This document shows positions 22,379 through 33,798 of a stretch of DNA of 64,000 nucleotides, in pieces; positions within the stretch are counted from its first letter, which is position 1, and every line of letters starts with the position of its first letter. Source of the stretch: Stereocaulon alpinum (taxonomy: Eukaryota > Ascomycota > Lecanoromycetes > Lecanorales > Stereocaulaceae); NCBI GenBank assembly GCA_018257865.1, contig JAEUBA010000110.1:21008-85007 (forward strand). Direction: 5' to 3'. Both the position numbers and the translations under genes were made by a program. The notes beneath the pieces were generated by a model. That model did not search any database. It saw only the letters and a list, made by a program, of their open reading frames with translations, and had not been told where the DNA came from.

Positions 22379-24185
22379 ATATAGTAGTACTAGTATTAGT
22401 AAGAGCTTTTAATTTATATTCCTTATCCTAAGTTATTAAGGTAATAGGATATATAAATAAACGCCTACTAAAGGGATTATAGAATTCTATAGATAATAAG
22501 AATAGTAGGTCCTTAGGGGTAACTTCCCTAAGGATAGCTAGTTTTTTAAATCTAATAACTCCTTAACTTCTTTAGTCTCTCTAATATCCTTATCTTTACT
22601 ACTAATTTCTTATACTATCTCGCAGAGATACTTTAGGTATTTAGTAGTAAAGTAGTCTTCCTTATTATAATAGAAATACTTTAGCTTATCCTTTAATATA
22701 GGACGCTCCTCCTTATAATATTCCTCTTTATAAGTATTAGATAGGGAGCGGGTAGTTATACCTCTAAAGGTAACTTAGTAGCTTATATAAGGGATTAGAG
22801 TAAATAAAGGGGCTTACTAGCTACTTATCTTAAGGATACTATAAGAGTTAGTATTTATATAAGGCTTTATAGTAGCTTCTTTAGCTCTAATATTATATAT
22901 CTCTTAGTTAGAGACTATAAGAAACTCGTCTAAAGTAGTATAGTCCTTATTTATCTTATATTTCTTAGTATAGATATCCCTTTTTAGGGCGGGGAAGATT
23001 TTCTTATATAGATTCTTAAACTAGCGCTTAATATTAATTTTCCTAGTAGTTATAAGTTAAATAAATTTAATCGAGAAATTATCATAAGTTATTAACCCTA
23101 TTTTAAGCTTATAATATATAAGGCGGGTAGATTAAATATAGTTATAATTAAAAAAACGCTAGTCTAAGGCCTTTAAGATATTAGAGGTATTCTTAGTAGG
23201 GCTTATATAATTAGGGTTTATATATTAAAGGATTAAGGTCTAAACTTTACTAGAGGAGTACTTAAAGTAAGTAGAGAATTACTTCGCTCCTTTCTAAAAG
23301 TTAGTAAAGTATTCCTTAATAAATAGCTTTATTACTATCTTCTATAAATTATACTCTACCTTACCCTTATAGTTACTAAAATAATTATAGGGATATTTAA
23401 TTTTAGATAGGTTAATAGGGGAGCTACTAAGGGTAGGCTTAGAAAGGTAGTAATCTATTAATAGCTAGAGGTTAGCGGTAAGGGATCTCTACTAATATTA
23501 GGGATTAGGAGGCTAGAGGGTATTTACTATAAAGGCTACTACTACGGCGGCTTAGATAGTAGCTATTATAAAGGCCGTTTAGGCCTTAGTAAAGGCTAGT
23601 ATATTACCTATATTAGTAGTTAGAGGACGGGGTATAGAGACTATATTTTCGGTAGCTTCTTTAGAGCTTAAGTCCTTTATATCCTCTAGCTTAGGAGTTT
23701 TAATTAAGGGTAGAGAGTCGTTAGGATTTAAAGGAGAGGGTATAGGTACTAAGGATTAACTCCTAGATAAAAATCCTAAACGGTTAGGAGGTACGCTTTA
23801 GCGTATACTCTTATAAGGTAGTATATAAGTTATAGGAGGTATTAGGGTAGATAGGTAGGTAGAGGAATAAAGACTAAGGTACTTAGTATTTAGGTAGATA
23901 GGATTAGAATTATATTATTAGGTATAATTTAGGTTTATAGAAATTTTCTTTAATACCTACTAGTATTAGTAATATTATAGTAGTAGGCTGTAGCCTCTTT
24001 AGCTTTAAAGTACCGTCCTACGGATTCGTCTACTAGTAACTACTTCTTATAGTCTTTACCTCTAGCGGGTAGTTTAGTTTCTTCTACTACCTTAGTAGGG
24101 TCGAATACTAAGGTAGTTTATACTATTTATTTAACCTCGCTGATATACTTACGAGGGCAGGGGTAAGTTAGGAGATATATTCTAA
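22379..24185 (-). pseudogene. Element X Gag region
   Basis: Minus-strand region between the 5' LTR/PBS and the S2 insertion. At about 22690-22640 it reads KYFYYNKEDYFTTKYLK, a Tyr-for-Cys/His version of a CCHC knuckle (C-F-x-C-N-K-E-D-H-F-T-T-K-C), the nucleic-acid-binding end of Gag. The upstream portion reads as a degraded, low-complexity Gag with Gln/Trp stops. I could not define its start codon. The pol part continues beyond S2 at 21187. Confidence 0.72.
24173..24183 (-). promoter_or_regulatory. Self-priming primer-binding site of element X
   Basis: 11-mer just inside the 5' LTR, the exact reverse complement of 24235-24245 in the LTR. The LTR partner lies about 23 bp downstream (minus strand) of TATATATATA (about 24259-24267), the expected mRNA 5' end. 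It has the same geometry as in element Y but a different sequence. Confidence 0.65.
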
Positions 24186-24428
24186 TATTAGGGGCTAGCC
24201 TAAAGCGAGTCGATAGGGGTATTAATTAACTAGGAGAATATATCTAAGAAAAGAAAGCTATATATATAGAGCGTATATATAATATATTAGGGACGCAGCT
24301 CGGTAGGCGCTAAGGCTAAAGAGGCCTAGTATTAGACCTAGGCCGAATCTAGGCTAAACCTAGGTAAGGTATATAAATACTAGTAAGTAATAAAGGACTA
24401 GTAAGTAACGAAAGGCTAGCCCGTAATA
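24186..24428 (-). repeat. 5' LTR of element X (243 bp)
   Basis: Near-identical direct repeat of 11757-11999. It contains two TATA-rich stretches, the stronger at about 24256-24267. Followed on the right by the GTTAG duplication and the last ~190 bp of LINE A. Confidence 0.9.
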
Positions 24429-24620
24429 GTTAGATAGGCGGAATTAGATAATAAGTAAGCTAATAAGTAGAAGTTTTTAGCTAAAAGGGGTAACTTTAGA
24501 AAGGTTTCTTTCGCGCTTAGAGGGCTTATAGCCCTCTAGATTTCCTAATTATATAATAGAATACCCTTATTAGTATATATAGATACTAGAATAGGCGTAT
24601 AAATTAATTAATTAATTAAT

Positions 24621-25433
24621 AGCTATTAATTTCGTAATATCCTCTTTTATATAGAGATATATATTCGAAATTATTATCTCCTTCTATCTATAATAAGGGG
24701 ATCGAGTTCTTAGAATCCTTACTTCGTAGTTTACTTATTCCTCTATTAGAGGGGTAATCTAGGTTTTTTATAAGTTTTAATCTTCTTTCTCTTAATCCTA
24801 ATCTTCTAGGTCCTACCCTTTACTATAATCCTTAAATTCTAATTCTTAAATTTATTAAGTAACTACTACTTTAGCTTACTTCTAGACTACTAGTAAATTA
24901 TTAAACTCTAAGTTACCCTATACTAGATCCTTTTAATAAGAGTCTTATATTAACTACTTTATTATTATTATATTTTTTATTCTATAGTTCTTCGCTATAT
25001 AGTTTAGCTTACTATATATATAATATATTAATACCTTACCCTTATTTCTTTACTACTTACCCTTCTTTCTAAATAGGGTAGATTTAATCGCGTCGATTTC
25101 TATAGGTATATATCTATAGGAATCCGGTTTAGTATATCTCTTAAAGGCTTTAAAAAATCTACTATCTCTTAAGTAACCTATTTAATATTAGGTTTAGTTA
25201 TACTTCTTTTCTATTTCTTAATTAAATAATATATTATCTAGTCGAATAGACTATTTAATAAGGTTTAATATTATTTTAATAGTTACTCTAGTTCTTATTA
25301 GTTTATTTTTAACCTTATCTTTTAGGCTATTTCTAAATATTATTATAAGAGTATTATTATCCTATCTAGTTACTATTATATATCTCTAAAATATTATTAT
25401 ATAATCGGCTACCTATTATTATTATATAAGATA
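24621..25433 (-). pseudogene. Gag gene G, C-terminal part with zinc knuckle
   Basis: Minus-strand frame reads as the C-terminal part of an LTR-retrotransposon Gag: IPIEIDAIKSTLFRKKGK, then YYIYSKLNYIAKNY at about 25027-24984 (Tyr replacing Cys/His of a C-x2-C-x4-H-x4-C knuckle), followed by an acidic, Gln-rich tail. Every stop is TAA/TAG where Gln/Trp fits. The N-terminal part lies at 41197-41560. The two were separated by LINE T at the 13-bp duplication ATTATATAAGATA. The gene is cut on the left by the LINE A 3' tail, so its pol part is absent. Confidence 0.75.
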
Positions 25434-26392
25434 GTAGGGGTATTCGATAACGTATTATACGATAGGCTACTCTATAACCTAAGGATAAAAGGAATCCCTA
25501 AGGGGATTACCTAGTAGACTACGAGCTTCCTTAAGGATAGAGCGATATTAATAACTCTAGGAGGTAAAACTAGTTTAGTTAAGGCGGTAGAGATAGGGAT
25601 CCTATAAGAATTACTAATATTACTAATTTTATTCCTCTTCTTTAATACGCTACTAATTAAAGTATACTTAAAGACGAAGATTCTAGTATAAATAGGAGGA
25701 TTCGTAGATAATATATACCTATTAATATATAGTAAATTAACGGAAACGAATTATAGATAGCTAGAATAGGCCTATAAGCTCTACTTAGTATAGACGAGGA
25801 TATATAGGGTAATATTTATACCTTAAAAATACGAACTAGTATATTAATCGCGCACTCCTAAAAGGTTTAATATAAAGGAGACGGTATAATTTAGTAATAT
25901 AGAGGTTATACTAAAGGTAAGTATTAAGGTTCTTAGATTATATATTAATACTAAACTCCGCTAAGGCCCTTATATAGTATAGGTAAAGATAAAGGCTATT
26001 ACTTAGGCCTAAGCGATTAAGTACTTAGCTAAGTTAACTTAAAAGGCTATATTTAAGAAGTATAAGATAGTATATAGTATAGTAGTAAAGCTTATACTTA
26101 TATTCGCCGCCCTAATTTAGTATACCCCTACTAGAGAACTAAGAGTAGTAGAGAAGTATATTAAGATACTTATAATAATATAGAATAACTACCTATAGAT
26201 AGTACTTAGAGTATATAAAGTAATACTAATTTAAGTCTTAAAGGCGGAGGTAGTTATCCCTTCTATTTAAACCTAGCTAAATACCCTAATTATAAGGTAC
26301 TAAGTACTAAGGGGGGTTTACCCCTTAATAATCGAAGGTAACTATATAATCTATAGGAGACTATAGAGAAAGAGAGGAAGGACGCGCCTAAT
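25434..26392 (+). pseudogene. LINE T ORF2 remnant, RT to linker
   Basis: Colinear with LINE B 16337-17300. It keeps the GIPKGIT...SFLKDRAI stretch, FFNTLLIEVYL and GGFVDNIYLLIYS (catalytic FVDD as FVDN), then the post-RT region. The remaining C-terminal codons are at 40235-41030 beyond element D. RIP stops throughout. Confidence 0.85.
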
Positions 26393-26791
26393 TATTACGG
26401 GCGCTTAGCGTATATTACTTGCTAAGACCCTAACTCCTAGGACAAAAAAGGTCCTAAGGATAGGACTAAGTAATCCTAGATAATCCGGTAAGGATTATAG
26501 GGAATTATCTATAATCCTAAGAGATCTTAGGGGGATTACTAGGGATTAGTTATAATCCTAAGTAATCTAAGAAAGATTATAGGGGATTATACTAAAGCTT
26601 AGTATAATCTAGATAAATATATAAGGAAGGGGTTTTCTTTAGTAGAATATTTTCTTATCTTCTTATATTTAACTTATATAATAGAGAGGAGTCTTAGCTA
26701 AAGATACTTTAATAACTATCTATCTCTATTCCCTTTTTAGTACTTAATATACTATATAATTTACCCGTAGGAGTTAAACTACCCTATTATA
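26393..26791 (+). repeat. 5' LTR of element D (399 bp)
   Basis: Starts TATTACGGGCGC (ancestral TGTTACGGG) and ends CCCTATTATA. The U3 half is a cluster of GGATTA/TAATCC motifs in both orientations, followed by a TATA-like AAATATATAAGG at about 26614. Almost identical to the 3' copy. Confidence 0.92.
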
Positions 26792-28311
26792 CTTTAAATA
26801 CTATACTTTAGACTATATAGTATAAGTACTTCCGGTTCTACCTTAGGGGAAAGGCGACGCGTTATATCTAAAGTAATAGGAGGATTTTAGGGAAGAGGTA
26901 TACCCTCTATCCCTAAGGAGGGAATTACTATTAGCGAAGGAGGGATAAAGCTACCTACCCCTACTAAGTTCTTTAGTAGAAAAGGAGGCTTAGATACGTT
27001 TCTTTGATAAGTTAATCTATATATAGTATTTAATATATTAACCTTTTTAATAGTAAAGGCTAGGAATATTTTTTATCTATTATACCTTAAAGATAATATA
27101 GTAGTAGTACTTTAACCCTAGCTAAAAGAATATCTTATAATCTAAGACCCTAATATAATAGAGGATAAGTCTTTAAAGATTATTATTAATAAATTATATA
27201 TTAGGAACTTATTAAGATTCTATTTTAAGGATAATACTAAAGAAAGAAAGTTAGAGTATAAGCTTATAAACCTTTAGTAGAAGGGACTAGTAATAGAATA
27301 TATAGTATAATTTAAAGGGATTACCTATTAGCTTAAATAATCTAAGGATACCTAAGCCGCTAAGTATTAAAAGGGATTAAAAGATAAGATTAAGGATAAG
27401 CTTACCCGCTTTAATAATATTAGAAACTTTAAATAACTAGTATCTAAAGTCTACTCTATTAATAATAGGTTATATAAAAGAAAGATAGAATAGAAGTTTT
27501 TAGGTCTAGTTACTAAGTTTAGGAGAAAGGAAAATATTTTAGCTATTAAAACGAAACTCTCTAAGAAACCTTATAAAGGGAAGAAGTAAAAGAAGGATTT
27601 ATTTAATATAGAATATTATAGTTACTATAAGATAGGATACTATTAGAATAAGTACCTATAAAAAGAATAGGTAGTAATAATAGGGGATATAAACCCTACC
27701 TATTATAAATAGGAGTAGGAGCCTAATACTTAAGGTACTACTAAATATAACCATTTATCTTAAACGGCCTACTATAATAATTTATACCGAATATACCTTA
27801 GCGAAAAGGACGGATTAGGATAGTTCCTATAGAAGCCTAAGTAGTAAGTAGCTATAGTAAATAGTAAAGAGTACTTTAGTAAGGATAATCCTTATTAAGA
27901 CCTATCTATAGGAAGTAAGTCTAAAGAGCTTATAGAGGGAGAAGTTTCGTTAGATAATAAAACCCTTAAAAGGATTAAGGCTTTAAGGTTAGATACCTAA
28001 AGAACTTAAGATAAACTACTAAAATTCTACTAATAGTAGCTAGAGTACGTAGAGTAGTATATTACTAATCTTTATAATAAATTAAATAAAGCTAAAGGAT
28101 ATACTTAAGTAGTAGCTATAGTAAACCCTATATAAGTGATATTAACTTCGTTAAGCTACGAATAAAGAGAAGGGCTTATAAAGTATAAGAGGTGTTTAGT
28201 AATTACCGTTAGGTTTATAACCCTATTTAAATAGATAATAATAGGTATCGCTAGGGGAAATAGGAGCGAACTTATAGAAATTAAAGCTATCTTTCTTATA
28301 ATAATAGAATA
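26792..28311 (+). pseudogene. Element D Gag
   Basis: Gag of the chromovirus. It reads SRKGGLDTFL...VNLYIVFN near 26970, then a capsid-like helical region with YIVQFKGITYQLK and YNNIRNFKQL-type segments. At 27613-27660 there is a knuckle YYSYYKIGYYQNKYLQ (C-x2-C-x4-H-x4-C with Tyr for Cys/His). The tail is acidic and Gln-rich. The primer-binding site after the LTR (CTTTAAATAC...) matches no tRNA pattern I recognise. The Helitron cuts the frame at 28312, and pol resumes at 35525. The start codon cannot be fixed because ATG is erased. Confidence 0.8.
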
Positions 28312-31300
28312 TCGCGACTTTCGGAGTAATTCCGCCTTTGCAGCTAATTGGATTACCCCTATACTTCTCCCCCCCTAATAGTACGCTTTTCGGCCTAGCG
28401 CCTTTAACTACTAAAAGTTAAATCTACTTCGTAACTTCTTCGTAGTAATACCTCGCGCTATATATATTATATAGTATTAAGATAACTTTATAAGTTTTAA
28501 AGTTAGCTATTAGATTACTTACGTATTAAGAATTATTAGAATCGGCCTATTTACGTAATAGTTATAAGTAAAAGAAGCGTTATCACTATATTTTATAGGT
28601 ACCGCTCGCTAGTAATTACTAAGCTTAATACTTAGCGCCCCTTCTTAAAAAAACTTAGGTAACTCCTATATTTACTACTACTCTACTATCTTACTATAGT
28701 ATAGCCCTACGACCTTAAAACGTCTTTACTAGTACCGGTAGTATATATAATAAGGTATATATTATAAGTAATCGAGCTCCGAAGCCTTAGGTATATATAT
28801 ATATTAATCCTATATCTACTAAGTAATCTACGTATCTAGTTAATCAAAAGCGGTAGAATTCGTCTATACTACTTAGAGACCTCCTAAATAATACTATTAA
28901 CCGTAGAATATAAGGTTAAGGTAGGGGGAAACGCGCTAGGACCGCTTAGAGCGCTAGGAACCTTAATATTACTACTATAAGTTAGCAGGTATAAATTTAT
29001 AATACGTAGAGAAGGCTAATTATTTAACTGTAGTAGTAGAACGCCTATCTACGGCCTCGCCCTACCTAATTAGATATCGCCTATTAACGGCCTCGCCCTA
29101 CCTAATTAGATATCTAACTAGTTATCTAAGTAGTTATACCGCCCCGTAATCTAGAGGATTTAAGTCTACCTAAGTACTAAGATTCTTCTTCTAAAGAGGA
29201 AGTACCCCTACTAAAACTACGATATAACCTCCGCTAGTAATAGAGATACGCCCTATAGGTATAGGAGAATAGCGAGGAATATATACTATATTAGTAGTAT
29301 TACCGTCGACCGTATTAGCGCTGTAATACTATAGATAAGGGTAGTAGAACCTTACTTAGTATATATCTATATACTTAGCTACTATAAGTATATATTAATC
29401 TCCTAAAGTACGTTATATTACTATAGTTCTTTAATCTAACTAATAAATATCCTTATTACTACGCCTTCTCTTTTAAGGGTAAGTATCTTTCTACTAAATA
29501 GTAGCAGTACTATTAGAACGGTATAATTAATATCTAAGTACCTAACTCCCCTAACTTCGAATTCCTTAAACGACTACCTAAAGGTAACCCTAAGCGTTAA
29601 GTTCTCGTATTAAATAAGCTATTTTATAAGGTAGAATATATATTAGATAGTTAGGACTATATCCTAAACCCTTATCAGCTAGGGTAGTATAAGATAAAAT
29701 AGACTACCCGCAGTACTACGTTTATTAAGAGAGCCTTAAACTATAATAACCTACTTTCTTTTACTAGTAAGGGCGTAGATAAGATAGATTATTAGGTTAG
29801 GTAGACTATATATAAGATCTAAGGGGGGATATATTACGCTATTAGTCTACTTTTACCTAAAGAAGGTATTACTAAGAGATATACCTAATACTACTTTATT
29901 AATAATAGCTAGGATTAAGTAGACACCCGTATAATATATACTAAGTAGGTTAAAAGATCTATTAATACAGATATAGTACTTCTTCTTCAGTAACTCCTTT
30001 AAGATATTAACCCCTATATATAGAGCTTTAAGACTTACTAGGAACGCTTATTAGATAATAAGGTAAGATACCCTCTATAGACTATAAACGTCTATATTAT
30101 ATAATATAACCCTAGGCGTGCTAATCGCAGTATATATAATCGCCCTATATCTAGTAAGGTAATCTATATTATAATTACTCCTCCTAACAGCGCGAAGGGA
30201 CGTATCGTATAAGATATTCGTATTAAAGTTAAGGGTAGGGGCCTTATAAGGGTCCCTAAATAGTACTTATCCTATATACCCCTATAATATATCCTACCTT
30301 TCCCTTATAAGGAATAGAGCTAGTATAATAGTCTGCTACTATAGGGATATAATAGGCTCCTAAAAGGATATCTCCTCGCTACTTATAGGTTAAATATAAG
30401 GTAGGGAACTACTTAGTACTATAGTATATATTAGGACCCCGACCGACCTAAGTATAGCGATAAGGAGGAAGAGCCTAAAAGAGATAGAGTTATACTAAGA
30501 GGTTATAGAGGGTCTATATAGGTTACTAGGAGTTAGATCTATTATTATTAACTATAGGTAAGCCTAATTTATATCTTTTAAACGTCTACCCTTATATTAG
30601 TAAGATTATCTTTTCCAGTACTTTATATCTTTATATAGGATATTATAATCTTCTATTATTTTTCTTCTAAAAAGCGCCGCCCCCCTTCTATACTATCTTA
30701 GTAATACCCCTATAAGTGCTAGATATATAGCGCTTTATTATAGTAGCTATAGACGTCGCCGTTAATAGTTATAGAAGATATCTATTAACCGGTATAAGTA
30801 AGCTAGATATAGAAAAGAATTTCGTTCTAAATATAATTTTTATAGAACTATTAATATATTACTTAAAACAGTACTAAAATAATCGACTACTAGAGAGTAT
30901 ATATTATATTTTCCGTATTTTTAAGTTTTTAAAATAAGATTTCCCTATAGGGTAGGCCTTATAAGATTTAATATTTTAAAGAATTCTTCTACTAATACTA
31001 TAATAGCACCGTAATAGTAGATTCTCTTAATTACTCTATTCTAAGCGTCTCCTTAGCTACTTCGTTACTAACGCTTACGCTACTATTAAATAGAATAACC
31101 TAAATTAGTATATTAAGTATTAGTATAAAATTCGGGTACTTAGCTATAAAGGCTTAATTAATTAACTATATAATAATCTAGATTTAGGGCTTAGCGATCT
31201 TAGTAATAAGGTTACTATTCTACTATTTAGTATAGCCGGTAGCCCTAGAGCTATAAAGGTAGATATAGAGGATACTTTAATAGTAGTATAGTATTAAGGT

Positions 31301-33133
31301 AATCCTACCTTCTTTATAACTTTTATATATAATCTAAATTAGGCTGACGTCCGCCGTTCTATTTAACCTAGTTTATCGACGACGGAGGTCTATAATATAT
31401 AAGTACGGGTTTTTAATATAAAGCTTTAGGAGCTTCTTAAGGATTTTTTTAAGAGATATATCTTAGGCGTTTATATTAGTTATTACTATATAGTTAAATT
31501 TTAAAAGCGAGGTCTACCGCACGCCTATATCCTTCTTATTATTTATAAGGAGGATAAAATTAGATATATCTCCTAGATTAATAACGCCGTCTAAGCTGTT
31601 ATTCCTAATAAGACGAAGGACCTAGTACTCTATAAGTTAGTAACTACTTATATAATCTATCGCTGTTACTTAGCCTCTAATATCTACTAGGATAAAGAGA
31701 AGAACTAGTGCTCTAAGTTCTTCCCTAAGGATATTTATAATAAGTTATTATTTAATCCTAAGGGAGTATACCTATATTATCGACGCCTATATATAGAGCC
31801 TACCCTAGAGGGCTATACTAACTAATAGATTATTCCTTATAACCCCTAGCTTCTAAAGAAGTACTATACTTATTTAAATATTAAGATCTACGCCTCTATT
31901 AAGTCTATATTTTACTTATTTAAGTATATCTATAAGGGTCTAAACTAGGCAAATATTTCGGTTACTTAATTAATAATAGTACCTTAGGGGAACTCTATAC
32001 CGCTAGGGTAGTAACGGCTGGAGCCTCTATTAGTTAATAAGGTTACCGAATTCTATAAAAGTTATTAGATAGGAAGCTCCGAAGCTTACTAGAAGATCTT
32101 TAGGTTTAGTATAGGGGGGATTAAGCCTTATATTAAACGGCTGCAGATTTATTTACCTAAGGAGTAGTAGATTAGCGTCGATTTAGATAGGGATACTACT
32201 AAGACTATTCTTAATAAAGACTTATTATATAAGATATAGTTAATAGAGTTCTTTAAGATAAATCGTCTTATAAAGGAAGCCTTAGAGAACGATCGGCCTC
32301 TACTATTTAGGAGAAGGAATAGGTAACTATACCTTCTAGATACGAACCCCCTTAATTACCTATATAACGAATTTCCTATATATTTTATATAGGATAAGAG
32401 GAAACGGATATAGTATATTCGTAAGAAGGGGGAGGTAATTAGATATATATATATAATTAGTCCTAAGTAGGGTAATTTATACTATTACTAACTCCTTCTT
32501 ACCTACCGTCGGGGGGTAATATTATTTAATAATCTACGGACTATTAATAGCGAGCTTCTAATATATAAAGTTACCTACGTTCGACTTAGATTAGTAGAGA
32601 ATAATAAGCACTATATTAAGGTACTAGAGGAAGTAAAGACTCTTTACTTACCGGTGGTACTATAAGGTCTTTTTATAACTATTCTATTAGAACTATACCT
32701 AGAGGACCCTTTAGTACTTTAGGAGAAATTTAAAGTAAGGTATATATCTATTTTTATTACTAAAGTAATTATTTTTCTATCTAAGTTAGACTATATTCTA
32801 TATCTAAGTTAGACTATATTTAACTAAGTTAAACTATATTCTCTATCCGAGCTAGCCTATATATTCTAATTATTAAAATAGTATATTAGACGACTATACC
32901 TATATATTAAATAAGTATTTCGCCTACTATATAGATATCCTCTAGGGCTATAAGGATAAACGCGTACGAAACCTAGTATTTTAGGCTGAGTAATATACTC
33001 TATATTTAATTTTAGGCTAGTTAGACTACTAGTCTACCGTTAAAAGTAGCCTTAGCCTAAAGCTATTTAACCTTCCGCTAGTCGTTATTCCATTCGATCT
33101 TCTATATAAATTGCAAATCTAGAACCGTCTACT

Positions 33134-33301
33134 TGTTACGGGCTGGGCCTAGGTGGATTCCTAGGTGGTGCGCCCGGGGCATTCCTATATATAGTGGCCT
33201 AGGGTAAAGCTCGTCGAGCTTTGCTTGTGCTCTTTTGCCGGGCGCGGGCTAGTAGTGCAGCGGTTAAGCCCCAGTATAGGCCCTAGGGCCGACCTGTAAC
33301 A
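33134..33301 (+). repeat. Left LTR of the TRIM (168 bp)
   Basis: Contains TATATATA at 33186-33193, a perfect 8-bp-arm inverted repeat AAAGCTCG/CGAGCTTT just downstream, and TAGTGCAGCGG (33253-33263), which fits the RNA polymerase III A-box consensus. A weak B-box-like AGTTCGAGCTA lies outside the LTR at 33329-33339. Confidence 0.88.
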
Positions 33302-33302
33302 T

Positions 33303-33316
33303 AAGCAAAGCTCGAC
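33303..33316 (+). promoter_or_regulatory. Self-priming PBS of the TRIM
   Basis: AAGCAAAGCTCGAC, one base after the LTR, is the exact reverse complement of GTCGAGCTTTGCTT at 33213-33226. That LTR site begins 27 bp after the start of the TATA box, where transcription should start. This is the geometry of Tf1-type self-priming: the mRNA's own 5' end anneals to the PBS. Confidence 0.8.
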
Positions 33317-33343
33317 CCTAGGGTCCCGAGTTCGAGCTACTCC

Positions 33344-33630
33344 GTGGTTGGAGTACTGTGGCGCGGCGATTGCGCGCGGGCGGATCGTGCGGCGATTGCG
33401 CTCAGGCGGGTCGGGCGGGCAGTGGCTCCGGGGCGGAGTGTTAAGCTCGTCAGGGGCTTACAGCGTATCTTATTTCTCGCGCGCTGGGGGGCAATTCTAT
33501 ATTCAATCTTCCGTGGTTGGAGCACTGTGGCGCGGCGATTGCGCACGGGCGGATCGTACGGCGATTGCGCTCGGGCGGGTCGGGTGCGGGCAGTAGCTCC
33601 GGGGCGGAGCCTTCCGGGGAGGGGAGGTAG
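33344..33630 (+). repeat. TRIM internal tandem duplication (169-bp period) and PPT
   Basis: GTGGTTGGAGYACTGTGGCG recurs at 33344 and 33513, a 169-bp period with GC-rich GGCGATTGCGC and GGGCGGATCGT submotifs. The second unit is shorter and runs into the polypurine tract before 33631. Non-coding. Confidence 0.8.
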
Positions 33631-33798
33631 TGTTACGGGCTAGGCCTAGGTGGATTCCTAGGTGGTGCGCCCGGGGCATTCCTATATATAGTGGCCTAGG
33701 GTAAAGCTCGTCGAGCTTTGCTTATACTCTTTTGCCGGGCGCGGGCCAGTAGTGCAGCGGTTAAGCCCTAGTATAGGCCCTAGGGCCGACCCGTGACA
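33631..33798 (+). repeat. Right LTR of the TRIM (168 bp)
   Basis: Direct copy of 33134-33301 with only a handful of differences, most of them transitions. Followed by CTACT duplication and the Helitron helicase sequence. Confidence 0.88.

Larger units (their letters stand above)
11757..24428 (-). mobile_element. Ty3/gypsy chromovirus X, with nested LINE B and retroposon S2
   Basis: Bounded by 243-bp direct LTRs and a perfect 5-bp target duplication GTTAG (11752-11756, 24429-24433) in LINE A. Without the nested LINE B (12845-18260) and S2 (21188-22378) it is about 6.1 kb, normal for gypsy. Order on the minus strand: LTR (24186-24428), self-priming PBS, Gag, protease/RT/RNase H, integrase, chromodomain, polypurine tract (a C11-C12 run at about 12002-12013 on the plus strand), LTR (11757-11999). 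Strong RIP throughout. Confidence 0.92.
4613..24620 (+). mobile_element. LINE copy A (Tad-like), full length, split by three insertions
   Basis: Non-LTR retrotransposon in four pieces: 4613-8536, 9243-9860, 11053-11756 and 24429-24620. Together they come to about 5.4 kb, the same length as copy B. It starts GATAGCGACGAC like copies B and C and ends in an AATT tetranucleotide tail (RIP form of AATC). Insertions are a reversed LINE fragment, retroposon S1 and gypsy X, each with duplicated LINE sequence at its junctions. RIP is severe. No target duplication was found: the left flank is a cut LTR and the right flank is a Gag pseudogene, so the outer flanks are probably rearranged. Confidence 0.9.
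33134..33798 (+). mobile_element. TRIM: 665-bp non-coding LTR element, GC-rich, unmutated
   Basis: Two 168-bp direct LTRs (33134-33301, 33631-33798) starting TGTTACGGGCT and ending GTAACA or GTGACA. It is flanked by a perfect CTACT duplication (33129-33133, 33799-33803). A self-priming PBS follows the left LTR and a polypurine tract (GGGGAGGGGAGGTAG) precedes the right LTR. There is no coding capacity: open frames across 33337-33643 on both strands come only from high GC. It has many CpA/TpG, in contrast to the Helitron around it, so it is recent and escaped RIP. Its first 11-14 bases resemble those of the X LTR, suggesting a chromovirus partner. Confidence 0.9.

Noticed and set aside
25434..26392. 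Independent RT gene
   Set aside because: It is a truncated LINE with tail and target duplication continuing at 40235-41196.
33260..33340. A genuine tRNA gene in the TRIM
   Set aside because: A-box and partial B-box only; no acceptor or T-arm stems form.
33337..33643. Overlapping open frames on both strands in the TRIM
   Set aside because: They follow from high GC content and the 169-bp duplication. No codon structure or homology is seen.
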